Part shown: piece after piece, positions 21,764 to 32,889 of the stretch
How positions within the stretch are numbered: position 1 is the stretch's first letter
Layout: the number at the start of each line of letters is the position of its first letter
From: Colocasia esculenta
Lineage: Eukaryota; Streptophyta; Magnoliopsida; Alismatales; Araceae
NCBI GenBank assembly: GCA_014218235.1
Contig: CM024759.1
Location: 76,095,079 to 76,159,078 of the forward strand
DNA: 64,000 bases
Reading direction: 5' to 3'
Position numbers and translations under genes: made by a program
Notes under the pieces: generated by a model
Told to the model about the DNA's origin: nothing
Seen by the model: only the letters and a program-made list of their open reading frames with translations
Databases searched by the model: none

Positions 21764-22217
21764 TAAAACATTTTCAAAATATTTGGTGTTATCTTTAGAT
21801 TTTAAGAGAACTTGGACATGTAATTAAATGTGAGACATGTAACTTATGAATGGTTATGTACTACATTGGAAACTTTAGTGGTTTTTAATTGTCAAGTAGT
21901 AGTTGAACTTTCATTCTATACTATTTGTATTTTGTATGAATATTAGAGATTGTTTGTGGTATTTATATGTGGTTTTAGAATTTTACAGATTTTTATAAAA
22001 TTTTTTTCTGATTTTTAGGTCATTTATATATCTTATAAGGTCTCATATTTTCGAACCGGATAATATCCGTATCCGCTCCGAATCCGAATAGTATCCGACT
22101 AAAATATCGCTCCGTATCCGAATTTTATTCGGAGCGGATACGAATTATCGATTACGTATTCGGAGCGGACACCGGAAAACGCATATCCGCTTCGTATCCG
22201 ATCCGTTTACAGCCCTA
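21764..22217. other. hAT 3' non-coding region and subterminal repeats
   Basis: Non-coding DNA ending in at least six ATCCGTATCC / CCGAATCC type motifs (22050-22217) before the right TIR. Confidence 0.75.
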
Positions 22218-22377
22218 AAAGAGAGAGAGAAAGAGAGAGATATCCTTTTTCTCTATTCTATATTCATTGCGGTAACACCTCTATTAAGATTCCTCGTTAC
22301 CAACAAAAAAAAAAAGTCGTTCGGAAGTAAACTAACTAAAGTGATCAGTAGACAAACTGGCCAGTCTGGCCGCACTC

Positions 22378-22399
22378 GGGGGGGGGGGGGGGGGGGGGG
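22378..22399. repeat. Poly-G tract (G22)
   Basis: Twenty-two consecutive G. True length is uncertain in any assembly. Confidence 0.85.
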
Positions 22400-22499
22400 A
22401 ACAAAGATCGGCACCTGCCACACCTCATACGCCTGGACGGCGCATACGTACGTGATGATGTGAGCAGCCGGGGGGGCATGTGCAGGTGGTTTTAATATT

Positions 22500-23340
22500 A
22501 GCCCATGGTGTCAGCTTCTCCGATTCCCTACGTCCGTCATGTTTGTTATTAGGATTGATTGAAAATAGAGTAAAAATATTTTAAAATTATATATATATAT
22601 TTAAATATTTTAATATCAAACAGGCTCGTTAAATTCTCATTCGATATGAGGATAGAAAAAATGAAGATGAAAATAAATTAATTTAGAGATATATTATTCT
22701 CATTTTCAATTTATCCATTATTTGATTTTTTAGGGATAATTTTTTGAAGATAATCACATCCTTATTTTAATAGAAATAATGTTAATGTGGAGATAAAATC
22801 TTTATTTTTTCTCATTATATCATCTTCGTTTGGTAGAAATATTGTTAACGGGGTATATTTTTCTTATCATCCCATCCTCACTTTAATTTGATACCATCTT
22901 TTGGGGTGGTCACTGAGGGTGTGTCTAAATATGTAACTAAAATTAATTAAGAAGATAAGAAAGATATAATGATAGTGTTAATAACATCAACAAAATATGT
23001 AGTTAAGATGGAATCAAAAGAAATAGGTAGAAAATAAGAAATATATTACTACATCAAAATATAAAATAAAAAAAGAAATAAAGTCAAACTTTCTTTTTTC
23101 AAATTCTGAAAAATAAAAGTAAAAAATGGAAGAGAAAAATAAGGATAGGAGATGTGAATAAGTCATCCCAATAAAAACATGAGATGACTTATCTCCAATC
23201 TACACCTATTTTTTTGGAGATATCTCTTAAATATCTAAACCACATTTATCTCTATTTTTTTGACATACCAAATATAAAATAAAATTAAATTCACTCTTAT
23301 CCCCTACTTAATTTCATGCCAAACAAGGCCAATATTTCTG
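22500..23340. other. AT-rich intergenic DNA, possible MITE remnants
   Basis: Contains self-complementary-looking blocks, for example TCATCCCAATAAAA / GATGACTTATCTCC, and phrases such as CCAAACAAGGCC at a right border (about 23322). These resemble non-autonomous DNA transposons, but I could not prove matching termini. No gene is seen. Confidence 0.35.
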
Positions 23341-24390
23341 TGGGTTCTTGGATCCGTATGCGGTCATACGTTGTCCCCATGGAAAAAGAGCAAGAAAAAC
23401 GGCGAAGGCTAAAAAAGAGAGAGAGAGAGAGACCGAGTCCATCCGCAGGGATAAGATAAAAAGAAATGATTCTATCAAAATCTTCTCCTCAAAATTCTCA
23501 ATTAAGTAACTTAACAAATATCTGTAATTTTCTTATTTGAGATCTAATATTCAGAAAATAATAGAATATAGAATTATATAAAGTCTTTATTCAAACTCTT
23601 ATTCTGAGAGATGAATACGATAATAACATCCACTATATATATATATATTGTATAAATAGACCCAACAAAACTTACTTATAATATCAAGAGAAGTGAACCC
23701 AATGGCTATGCATTCGTCAGTTTGTCGTGGAGGGGGTGTTGCTGCCCGCATCTACTTTGTTGTGAGGCCATAGACGATGAGAATTTGCTACTGCTCGCTA
23801 TAGAAGTACGAAGGCTAATCGCGTCGATTTCGATGGATATCGCGGTCGTTGCTTTACGTGCGTTTTTCTAATAGGAGAAGAAAGGATGACGGAGAGAGGA
23901 GATGGCCGATGGGTGACCAATAGATAGGGTATAGAAGGGAAGTAGTAGACAAAAGAGTGAACAGTAGATGATGATAAAGTGGAAGGAAAAAAGATTAAAA
24001 AATAAATAATAATAGAAGAAAGAGAAGGGAAGAGATGTTAGATTTGACCTTCCCTCAGAAGAAGAAGAAGAAATTGGGAGATGGGGGGAGGGGGGCTGGC
24101 CTCCGTCAACAGGAAGAAGAGAAGAAGTAGGGTGTGTGTGTGTTGGCATTAAAGAAATTTTAGAGAGAGAGTAGAAGAAGATGACAAGGAGGAGATCTCG
24201 AAAGAGGTCTCTCTAAAAATATATAGCAGAGCACGGTGTCCTTCCTCGGAAGGGTGTGCTCACAGGTTGCCCACAGTTGCAAGTCTGCCCCCTAGGCTGG
24301 GCCAACCCTGTCCTACCCGTGCTCTCCATTCATAGGCATCTGATCACTAGAAGAAGATTACCGCTGTGTAATCAAATTTTCTCTTAAACC
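23341..24390. other. Intergenic DNA, no gene recognised
   Basis: Purine-rich on plus, with short GA runs near 23416-23432. No conserved coding motif is visible on either strand. Confidence 0.45.
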
Positions 24391-24665
24391 ATTTTTTTTT
24401 TTTTTTATAACGAGGAACTCCGGTCCCGTGTGGTTTTACAGATTCAAATATTAGTATTCGTAGACTTCAAAATCAAGATTTAACAGTCCATACTTTCCGT
24501 GTATTCATATTACTCTTACTTCATTTGACTAAAAAAATTTTGAATCTACGCATCTCGAAAATTATATGTCGACTAAATAAGCCTCCTTATGAATCGAACT
24601 CGGGACCTCTTGCTTTTAAGTAAAAGTTCTAATCGATCGACCCAAATAATTATATTTAACTTCCA
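24391..24665 (-). mobile_element. tRNA-derived SINE, minus strand
   Basis: Read on minus, it starts with a tRNA-like head: an A-box-like TGGGTCGATCGATTAGAAC (about 24630-24650), an anticodon-arm-like CTTAAAAGCAAGAGG, and a B-box-like GAGTTCGATTC (24591-24601). A roughly 180-bp body follows and ends in a poly(A) tail, seen as T15 on plus at 24392-24406. Internal pol III promoter boxes plus a 3' poly(A) tail define a SINE. I could not recognise its family or find clean target duplications. Confidence 0.6.
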
Positions 24666-25012
24666 TGTGTTAATTATAATGCTCAATTAGAAAATTACAT
24701 ATATATAGAAGTCCAAAAAAAAATCAAAAGTTACATATGACCTCAAATAAATAAATCTTAGCTATGTTATGCATGAGAAATAATTAATTTTAGTTTCACT
24801 GCATTTAAAACAATCATAAAAGTAATAAATATTCTCTTAAATAAATAAATTTAATTCCAAATAAATTGATTGTCATGTTGAGCCATGATGATCTCCTATA
24901 TTACACCGACTCATTGGTGATGTCACCTCCCTTTTAAGATAGATGCTATGAGCTCCCTACCTAGCGACGGCAAGCTCCTCCACAGCGATTGCAGCTTGTA
25001 GCTATACAGAGT

Positions 25013-25119
25013 GGGGGGGGGGGGGGGTGGAGGAATCAGAGGGAACGAGAGAGAGAGAGAGAGAGGAGTGGAAGGAAGGGGAAAAAAAGTGGAGAGAGAG
25101 AGGTCCCCCCCCCCCCCCC
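25013..25119. repeat. G15 ... C15 inverted homopolymer pair
   Basis: Fifteen G (25013-25027) and fifteen C (25105-25119) flank a 77-bp GA-rich spacer. The two runs can pair as a perfect 15-bp G:C stem. Confidence 0.8.
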
Positions 25120-27503
25120 AACTCCTTTATTCTTACAAAATGTAAAATTGTAAATATAAACTGTTATTATAAATCAATTTTGTTGTAGTGTTGACTCGAT
25201 TATCCCATTGTTTAATGTAGATGAGGGAAGGGGTTTGATCCCTGCCCTTAGTTAATGTTATATATTCTTTCAATTAGGGTAGTTCAAGTTCATGTTCTAG
25301 TAATGTTTTAATGCCGTACGTATTATATATCTTTTCTTCCCACCAAAACGAAAGGTGTTTTTTTATTTATGCATGGTGTACATATCTCAAATAAGAGGGG
25401 GAAAGAGAGGTAATTATTTTATCATGAACTTTTTACCTCGGGCATTTTCTGTTTAATCTTATGATAAATAATTAATCTATCTATATATATGAAAGGTTAT
25501 TTTAGAAGTTTTGTGATCATCGTATACTCGTAAATTTTTAAAGGAATTATAAAATAGTCGTGATATCTTCTTTGTTATGTCATACCAAGTAATGAACAGT
25601 ATAAAAAAATACATTAACAAATGTGTGCAGTAGAGACGTGAATATTGAAATAGATGTGCGATATAAAAAAATAAGAATGAGCATTTCTGGAATGACTTAA
25701 AAATAACTCTAATTGATAATAATATAAGAGAAAATAAACTCACATAATTTAGAGATGTATATCATTGTCCCATCTCAATATCAGTTAAAAGATATGACTA
25801 AATCTCAATAAATATTAGTAAAAGAGTTCAGAGAAAATCTAAAATAAAATGATGTGATATTTTTAAGATGGAGTAACTTATTAAATTTAAATATAAATGT
25901 AACACTTGATAAAAATATTTGACAGAATAAAATTATATAGTCGACTTTAAATAATAAGATAAAATTACGACCATGAGGATGATATACATATGGTTATGTT
26001 GACTCAAAAGAAGTCTACGAAGAAGAACTCTTGGACATAAAATTAACTTCTATAGACTAATGAACTAATTATCTCTCATAGTTACAAACAAAATAAGATT
26101 TAAACACTAGTACCTAAAAAAAGAAAATGTGATACCAGTTTGCTCGATACCACCATGACTCGTGCTGGAGAACTCTGACACGTTGTGTGGGATGGACCGT
26201 GCCACGTAGGCACCTACTACTCCCTCCCACCACCAACTCTGTGTGCTTTGGTGCATGCTCCCGGTGGTGGAAACGGACAAAGGATACCGAGTCCGAAGCT
26301 GGATCCTAGTAGATGAGATTTGCAGAGGAGGATAAGGCACGGAGCTGTCCCCGCCTGCCTGCCAAGTGCCAACTCATCGGTCAGAAGACCACCATCCCAC
26401 GTCCCACCGCCGGACCACCATGTGTTGTGCGCATGGAAACATCCCACCGCGGAAGTAGGCCGGATCTGCGAGTGACTTGAATCGGATAGAATTTTCTAGG
26501 CACGGCGTGAAAGCATATATAGTTCGATCTGATCCGATCTAATTCATGAACAATTTTTAATAACAAAAAAGTTAAATAGATCTGTTAACTACTAAAAAAT
26601 TAGTAGTGTATAAAATAGAAGATAAAAAAGGAGAAGTCAATTGCAACTTCTATTTCAAAAATTAAAAAGGCACAAAATAGATATTTATCTTCTATTCATA
26701 TTAAATATACTGTATTAAAGTCAGAATATTAAATTGGACTTTATAGTAAATTTGTGCCTTTTATTCACTAATTTTGGAGACGTAACGGCACACACCCCTT
26801 GACATATATAGTTGTTCTTCTTTCTTCTTTTTGTTTCCCTTACAACTGATGAATGGTTTTGAAAATTTATTTTTCCAATTATATCATTAACATGTTTCAT
26901 TGGACACAATTAATGGTTATAATTTTACTGTAGTTCACATAAACGTGTATCTATAGGAGTTGAGGTTTTATTTTCTCAAGCGTTTTTGGAATATTTCTTA
27001 TTTCTCCAAGTTTTATTTCCTGGATCATCTTCCCATTTGCAGAAATATATATTTCTCAAGAAAAATTGCTTGAAATTTTTTCTGTGAATTTTCATTTGCT
27101 CGAGAAATACTTTCTATATATAGTTTATTCTCCGAAAAAATGAGAACAAGTTTGAGATAAACACCCCCAAAATCCTCGTTGATTTAAATTCCAAACTAGC
27201 TAGTTTCTCATCGGAAACGGCTGCTGATCCACTACGTTATCGTCCAAGTGATGTAATATTATGTGAATACTAATCTAATAAGTGCTCTCTCTCTCTCTCT
27301 CCCCTTCATATTTTAAGGGAAATTAGAAAAAAAAATCCTGTTATATATAAAAAAATTACAGACCTATCATACTTTGCGTAATCCGGCCGGTATAACCAAC
27401 GCAAGTTAAAACTTTATACTGATCATGTGAAAGTACTCTTCTGTGATCAGCCTCTTAAAAATCCACCATTTCCCCCCTTAGCCAACTGCCCACCTGCGCA
27501 GAC

Positions 27504-27520
27504 GGGTTTAGGGTTTAGGG
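27504..27520 (+). repeat. Telomere-type repeat, (TTTAGGG)2
   Basis: GGGTTTAGGGTTTAGGG matches the plant telomere unit. Such telo-boxes also occur in plant promoters. It lies about 700 bp upstream of the transporter ATG. Confidence 0.8.
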
Positions 27521-28117
27521 TTGCCATGTACAAATAAATAACTTCTAACATCTAATAACCCTTCTTTTAACCCTGCATATGAAATCTAAGTGATCTTAAA
27601 AAAAAAAAAAGCACTCTCGCGTAACGATCGTGTATCAAACAGCAATACCGAGAATTCTTATTTCCTAACCTTGGAATCGCTTAATTTTCAAAGGAAAAAT
27701 GAGATTAAATACTTCGAATTAATTTAATTAGACAGAGTAGTAGTTTTAGATGAGCACAGACTCACTAGTTTTGGGTCACGTCCGCTCAGAGAAGGCCAGC
27801 TATGCGTGTTTATCCATATTATATATGCGCGCCTACAGTTAAGATTGAACCATGCACAATAATTAACGAGTACTTACATATCTACTTGGGAAAGACGTTT
27901 ATTCGAATTCTCCTTCGGAGAAATACTTAGTATACTAAGCATGGCACCATTTCTCTTTAGAAGATTATAATATTTCTCCCATCTTATTTTTTCAAATCTC
28001 AAAGACATCTTTAGCGGGTGTGCCTAAGATGTGCACTAAATATTTCTCCTTCGTGGCCATCGAGTCCCACGCATCGTTTTCAAATCTGCGAAATCCCCAC
28101 CTCCCTTCCCATCTCCC

Positions 28118-28127
28118 TTTTTAAAGG
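28118..28127 (+). promoter_or_regulatory. Possible TATA box of the transporter gene
   Basis: TTTTTAAAGG lies about 95 bp before the ATG at 28223, within CT-rich sequence typical of plant core promoters. It is not a perfect TATA. Confidence 0.4.
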
Positions 28128-28222
28128 CTGCTCTCCTCTTCACCCGGTCAGTCCACAAGCCCACGAGTTAGTAGTAGACGCCAAAACTTGAAGTGTACAG
28201 TGCCGGAAGTATAGTATCGCAG

Positions 28223-29869
28223 ATGGCCGACAACACTACCCCTCTCCTCCAACCCTACGCCGCGGATCCCCCTGAGCCCGGCTTCCGACCCCCCCCGGCG
28301 GCCAATAGATGCTCCAGCACCGCCTCCCTCGACGACATGATCGAGCGCTGCGTCGGCAGCATCGGCTCCGCCCAGCTCTTCCAGGCAGTCCTCGTCTCCT
28401 TCGCTTGGGTGTTCGATGCCCAGCAGACCTTCGTCAACGTCTTTGCCGACGCGGCGCCGTCATGGCACTGCACCGGCGCCCACGTCGACGCAGCTGTAGG
28501 TACGTGCTCGCGGTTGCTCCCCGGGCCCTGCGGCCTTCCCGCCGGCACCTGGGCCTGGGATCGGCATCCGCACGCTTCTGTCATCTCTGAGTGGTCCCTT
28601 GAGTGTGCGGGACCCTACGTCACGGGCCTCCCGGCGTCGGCCTACTTCGCGGGATGCCTCGTCGGGGGACTCGCCCTCGCCACCCTCGCCGACTCCACCC
28701 TCGGCCGCAAGAAGATGCTTTTCGTCTCCTGCCTGGGCATGGCCGTGGCCGGGTTACTTACGGCTGCGTCCCCAAACGTCTGGGTGTACTCGGCACTTAG
28801 GTTCGTGGGCGGGTTCTTCCGCGCCACCATCGGCACCAGCGCCCTCGTCCTGTCGACGGAGCTCGTGGGGAAGAAGTGGCGCGGCGAGGTCGGCATCATC
28901 GGCTTCTTCTGCTTCACCCTTGGGTTCCTCTCCCTCCCCGCCATGGCTTACGCCAACAGAAACTCCTCCTGGCGTTCCCTTTACCTGTGGACGTCAGCGC
29001 CGGGGCTGCTCTACTCCATCCTCGTGTACTGCTTGGTCCGTGAATCCCCCAGGTGGCTGCTCGTGCGCGGCAGGAAGGACGAAGCCATCAAGACCCTCAA
29101 GGACATCGCGGCATCCAACGGCAAGGACGTGCTCACGTACAGCTTCTCGGGTTTCAACGTGTTTGCGGGAGATGAAGAGGAGTGGAACAACAGCGTAGAC
29201 GTCTTCTCCGCTCTGAGGGTGCTGCTCGACAAGCGGTGGGCGCTGCGGCGGCTGGCGGCGGTGATGGCGGTGGGCTTCGGCATCGGGATCGTGTACTACG
29301 GGATGCCTCTGGCTGTGGGGTCCCTGGGTTCCGACCTCTACCTCAGCGTGGCCCTCAACGCCCTGTCGGAGCTCCCCTCGGCTCTCGTCACCTTCTTCCT
29401 CATAGGCAGGATCAACAGGCGGGCCGCCGTGCTGGGCTTCACGCTGGCCAGCGGCGCCTGCAGCGTGGCGTGCGCCTTCCTTGAGGAGGCCGGGGTGAGG
29501 ATGGGGGTGGAGGTGACGTCCTTCTTCAGCGCCTGCACGGCCTTCAACGTGATCCTCATATACGGGTTGGAGCTGTTCCCGACGTGCGTGAGGAACTCGG
29601 CGCTGTCGATGCTGAGGCAGGCGTTGGTGCTGGGCGGCGTGTTCGCGCCGCTGCTGGTGGCGGCGGCGAGAGGGAAGGGCGGGAGGTTCACGTCGTTCGG
29701 AGTGTTTGGGCTGGTCATCGCCGGCTGCGGGCTGTTCGTGGTGTGCCTGCCGGAGACGAGGGGAGGCGGCATCTGCGACACCCTCGAGGAGCAGGAGTAT
29801 AAGGAGAAGTCTTCCGCCGCCTCTGCTGCCGGAGGCGGTGCATCCGGCGGCGACAACCCACTTGCGTGA
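28223..29869 (+). CDS. Organic cation/carnitine transporter, OCT4-like
   Basis: A 548-residue, intronless major-facilitator protein of the plant OCT family, which moves organic cations such as carnitine or polyamines across plasma or vacuolar membranes. The start at 28223 (CAGATGGCC) gives MADNTTPLLQ, matching the family's N-terminus; in-frame codons upstream to 28193 lack an ATG. Features: an N-terminal tail to residue 50; TM1 about 51-70 (FDAQQTF); a Cys-containing external loop 71-135 (Cys 83, 95, 103, 128) ending ISEW.LECA; the MFS loop motif ADSTLGRKK at 156-164; ALRFVGGFFRATIGT near 191-205; the ESPRWLLVRGR signature at 274-284; and, near the C-terminus, ELFPTCVRN and LPETRG. About 12 membrane segments are expected. 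Full length, no frame defect, very GC-rich. By overall motifs it is closest to the OCT4 type. Substrate cannot be deduced. Confidence 0.95.
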   Translation: MADNTTPLLQPYAADPPEPGFRPPPAANRCSSTASLDDMIERCVGSIGSAQLFQAVLVSFAWVFDAQQTFVNVFADAAPSWHCTGAHVDAAVGTCSRLLPGPCGLPAGTWAWDRHPHASVISEWSLECAGPYVTGLPASAYFAGCLVGGLALATLADSTLGRKKMLFVSCLGMAVAGLLTAASPNVWVYSALRFVGGFFRATIGTSALVLSTELVGKKWRGEVGIIGFFCFTLGFLSLPAMAYANRNSSWRSLYLWTSAPGLLYSILVYCLVRESPRWLLVRGRKDEAIKTLKDIAASNGKDVLTYSFSGFNVFAGDEEEWNNSVDVFSALRVLLDKRWALRRLAAVMAVGFGIGIVYYGMPLAVGSLGSDLYLSVALNALSELPSALVTFFLIGRINRRAAVLGFTLASGACSVACAFLEEAGVRMGVEVTSFFSACTAFNVILIYGLELFPTCVRNSALSMLRQALVLGGVFAPLLVAAARGKGGRFTSFGVFGLVIAGCGLFVVCLPETRGGGICDTLEEQEYKEKSSAASAAGGGASGGDNPLA

Positions 29870-29985
29870 CCTTAATTAATGAGATGGGATCTCAAATGGC
29901 GCAAAAACCTGCCTCAAAAAGATCATATGCTCTCAGTTAATCGGGATAATTGTATAATATGGATTATATTATTTATTTTTTAACT
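29870..29985 (+). other. Transporter 3' flank before the LTR
   Basis: Only 116 bp separate the stop codon from the first base of an LTR at 29986. The stretch is AT-rich (TTAATTAATGAG, ATAATTGTATAATATGG) and could hold the 3' UTR and polyadenylation signals, but I see no perfect AATAAA. Confidence 0.5.
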
Positions 29986-30365
29986 TGTGGTGGTGTAATC
30001 ATTTGGGCCGGAGCCAAACGGACCTCCACTAGAGAGAAGAGGGAAGACGATCGCCGGTGAGGACGAGGACCTGCAAGACCAGAAGAGGATCAGGGGGCCC
30101 GGTGAAGACCGGGGAAACCCTCCGATGCCTAAGTCAGTGCAGAGCTTTCAAGGCAGGGGGTTTCAGAATATGAGGATGTGTTCGCGTGAGCCAGAGAACG
30201 TACCTTGCATGGTACTGTACCTGTACTTTTATAGGCGTCGGTGCCAAGGCCAACGTGCGTAACGTCGGTAGATCGTGCCTGAAAAGACGCCTTGATGGAC
30301 GCGCATAACGGGGGGAGTTATGCGCTCAGGCGCCCGTTGGGCTGCCAGGCAGTTCGTGCCTCTTG
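29986..30365 (-). repeat. Tat-A LTR, partial (cut by assembly gap)
   Basis: TGTGGTGGTGTAATC at the border, co-linear with the first ~380 bp of the LTR at 44632-45401 with few differences. It includes the TATA box on minus (CCTATAAAAGTAC near 30230). The rest is lost in the N run. It would be the 3' LTR of the minus-strand Tat-A element, but the flanking 5 bases (TAACT) do not equal those beyond the other LTR (TATAC), so it may belong to another insertion. Confidence 0.75.
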
Positions 30366-30465
30366 NNNNNNNNNNNNNNNNNNNNNNNNNNNNNNNNNNN
30401 NNNNNNNNNNNNNNNNNNNNNNNNNNNNNNNNNNNNNNNNNNNNNNNNNNNNNNNNNNNNNNNNN
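30366..30465. other. Assembly gap, exactly 100 N
   Basis: One hundred N is the usual placeholder for a gap of unknown size. It separates a partial Tat-A LTR from a Tekay LTR whose first bases are missing. Confidence 0.99.
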
Positions 30466-32735
30466 TGTGTGCTTTTCGGATCCATGCGGATCATGTGCAT
30501 TGTGGTTGTGGCGGCCGTTGTGAGGCCAGTGTGAGTTGGGTGTGTGGAATGCATGGTGTGATTGCGTGGCTTGAGCAGGTGAAGAGCAGGGTAGGTCCTG
30601 AATTGGAATAGGACCTGCTGCTGTTCTGTCTGAGTTGGCGGCCAAGGGGTGGTCGTTGACTGTTGGCGTCCAGGTTTATGGACGTTGACATCATGAACTT
30701 GGCGGCAGCTTTTGTGGACGTTTAGTCTGGCGGTGCATGTGGGCGACAAGGGGGTTGACGCCAACCTGTCAGTTCAGCAGGTTATATGTTCACCCGAGGG
30801 CAGCTCTCTCAGCTCACCTCTCTCCCTCTTGCCCCAGCTTGCTGCCCCCGAGTCTTGAAGGTTCTAACAGGTATCGAGGAGTGGCTGGTCGATCGTGGGA
30901 CGCGCGGCGTCGCCGAATTGCGCGAGGAAACGTCGCGGCGTGGTGCAATTCGCGTGGGAGCTCGCGGAGGGCTCGGCGTAAACCGGGGGGAGTTGCGGAG
31001 ATTCTAACGCGTTCTGAGGTAGGGGACGAACCCTGGTAGCTCCGTAGAAACATTAAAACACATCATAACTACTTGAACCAGCATGATAATCCATGTTTGG
31101 ATAGAGTTGCACCATATGGGATAATGGGTGGTTTGAGTAGTTTATTGTCGAATCATGTTATACGGGTTGCATTGGGTTCTGTCATGCTAGAGGGTATGCA
31201 TTTGCATGTTTTCCAGTAATTAGAACAGCTAGAAAACTCGCAGGACCGGATTAGGGTTTCTGCAGGGTTTAAGGCCGGGGAACTTGGCGTCAACATCGTT
31301 TGCCGCCAAGATCTTCAGCCAGGAGGTTGACGGCCAGGGACCTTGCCGTCTACTTCCTGTAAGCGGCAATCGATGTGGCCGCCTACTCCTATATGAACAG
31401 AAATGGCTATTTATGGTGTTTTATCGATAATGCATGCGTGGTATATACGAGGTGCACTAAGTGCACATGGTTCTCGTGTTTAGCATACAAGGTATGCTGT
31501 TAGTGTTACTTCGGTGACTGCGCGTTGTGTACGCGAGTCAGTTGGGTTCACGTGTAGTGGACCAGTGGTTACTTGTGGTTTACGTGAGGTTTCACGTGGT
31601 TTGTGTGTGACGTGCACGTGGTTTTGTGTACGTGACGAGTAGTACGACGCCTACCGTGGTTACCTCTCCAGTTGGGTGCCCCAGGTTCTTTGTGAGCCAG
31701 GCTGTTAGCTCGGGGCCTTGTCCCGGTACTTGTGTTGTACCGTTGAGGTCTGTGTCGTCTGACCTGGACACCCTCACTCTTGTGTTAGAGTTGTACGTCC
31801 GGCTGAGGGAAAGACGACAGTGGGACAGTGACAGTTGTGGTTGTTTTTAGTCACTTGTAGCGCGCTCGTAGTTGGGGGTACGGACACCAGTAGACGTACT
31901 GGACCCCAGCTAGTCCTTTTCCAGTGCCTCACTCTAGCGAGCCCAGGCCAGGGTCTCTGGAGGTGCCAGGCATGGGCCTGTGACCGTGTGGTCTGCAGGT
32001 TGTGGTGTTTAGTTGGTCTCCACAGTTGTTTGACCTTTTTACGTGGAGCGGCAGCTGGACCTTCGTCCGTGGCTGCGAGACTGAGAGGTGGACCTGTGTT
32101 AGTTGTCCGAGTCAGTTTCTGGTGTCGCGAACCAGTTTACGTGGCTCGTGTTGGCTGTCTCTACTTTGGCTTGTACACCTGTTTGGGTTTGCCGTTTAGT
32201 TACTACAGTTGTTTCTCGTAGTCGGCAGACGGTGAGTAGTTTTACAGCTTTACTTACCTGCTTAGCTGTTTTATATGTTGTTGGTACTGTTTACTGTTTG
32301 TACCTGTGGTTTGTGGTTTGTTCGGCTTTGGGGGAGTTCCCTACTGAGCCAGTGACTAGAGAGGCTCACCCCTACCCCCACAGGTGAGGGCGAGGAGGAC
32401 GTTTCCCGTCCGACGTCCAGTTCTGGGCCGCGTCGTAGCGGAGCAGGGTCAGTACCTCCAGCGGAGTAGTACTCAGCAGTGTAGCCTTGTAGTTTGTAGT
32501 TGTTTACTTTCTTTTGTTGTACCTCGGGGTATGCCCCGCTTTTGTACACCTTTACAGTTTTAATGGAATATGGCTATGTAAATTGTGAAAAATTATATAT
32601 GAAATGTGGTGTGTTCCTTTATGTTTACACGGACTGTGGTTTGGTTTCCCTTGCGAGGCTTCGGCCCGTTCGGGAGGCGGACTCGGATCAAGTGCGTTAT
32701 TGGTTTAACGGGCTTGGCCGAGGCGTTCCGTCACA
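30466..32735 (+). repeat. Gypsy-2 5' LTR (first bases lost in gap)
   Basis: Starts within the gap and ends GTTCCGTCACA, co-linear with 37594-39869. The first visible bases TGTGTGC correspond to CGCGTGC in the right LTR. Confidence 0.93.
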
Positions 32736-32737
32736 GT

Positions 32738-32750
32738 TGGTATCAGAGCA
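32738..32750 (+). promoter_or_regulatory. Gypsy-2 primer-binding site, initiator Met-tRNA
   Basis: TGGTATCAGAGCA two bases after the LTR end. Confidence 0.95.
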
Positions 32751-32889
32751 AGGTCCGTGTTAATATAAGGGAACTGGAAGAATACATAGCCTTATTTCGG
32801 TCATTATACACTGCTGGTAGAGACCCTGATTTTCGATAATTTGTGGTTTTGATTTTTGCCTGGTGTTTTGTGTATGTAGAATTTCTGGA

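Larger units (their letters stand above)
17961..22217 (+). mobile_element. hAT-superfamily DNA transposon, decayed
   Basis: The left end begins TAGGGTTGTAAACGGATC. The right end, reverse-complemented, begins TAGGGCTGTAAACGGATC, so the terminal inverted repeats match at 17 of 18 bases. Both subterminal regions are packed with GGATACGGAT-type motifs in direct and inverted copies, the usual transposase-binding clusters. The interior encodes a broken hAT transposase. An 8-bp target duplication is expected. The flanks are GAGAGGAG and AAAGAGAG, both GA-repeat, so it cannot be confirmed. Confidence 0.85.
24666..28107. other. AT-rich intergenic DNA upstream of the transporter
   Basis: No recognised gene. 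It holds the G15/C15 pair near 25013-25119, a (CT)n run near 27285-27301, and the telomere-type repeat near 27504. Open frames on minus (25477-25743 and 26107-26566) are low-complexity and lack motifs. Confidence 0.45.

Noticed and set aside
17953..22225. 8-bp target duplication of the hAT element
   Set aside because: GAGAGGAG and AAAGAGAG are both GA-repeat sequence and not identical, so no claim is made.
22500..23340. Named MITE family in the AT-rich tract
   Set aside because: Terminal inverted repeats and target duplications could not be demonstrated by eye.
24574..24660. A functional tRNA gene on minus
   Set aside because: The head has A- and B-box-like elements but no complete cloverleaf (acceptor stem and D stem do not pair well), and it continues into a body with a poly(A) tail, so a SINE fits better.
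30229..30764. Open frames crossing the N run
   Set aside because: They consist partly of undetermined residues and LTR sequence.
32500..32840. Host-gene-like short frames within gypsy-2 LTRs
   Set aside because: They repeat in the other LTR and carry no protein motif.
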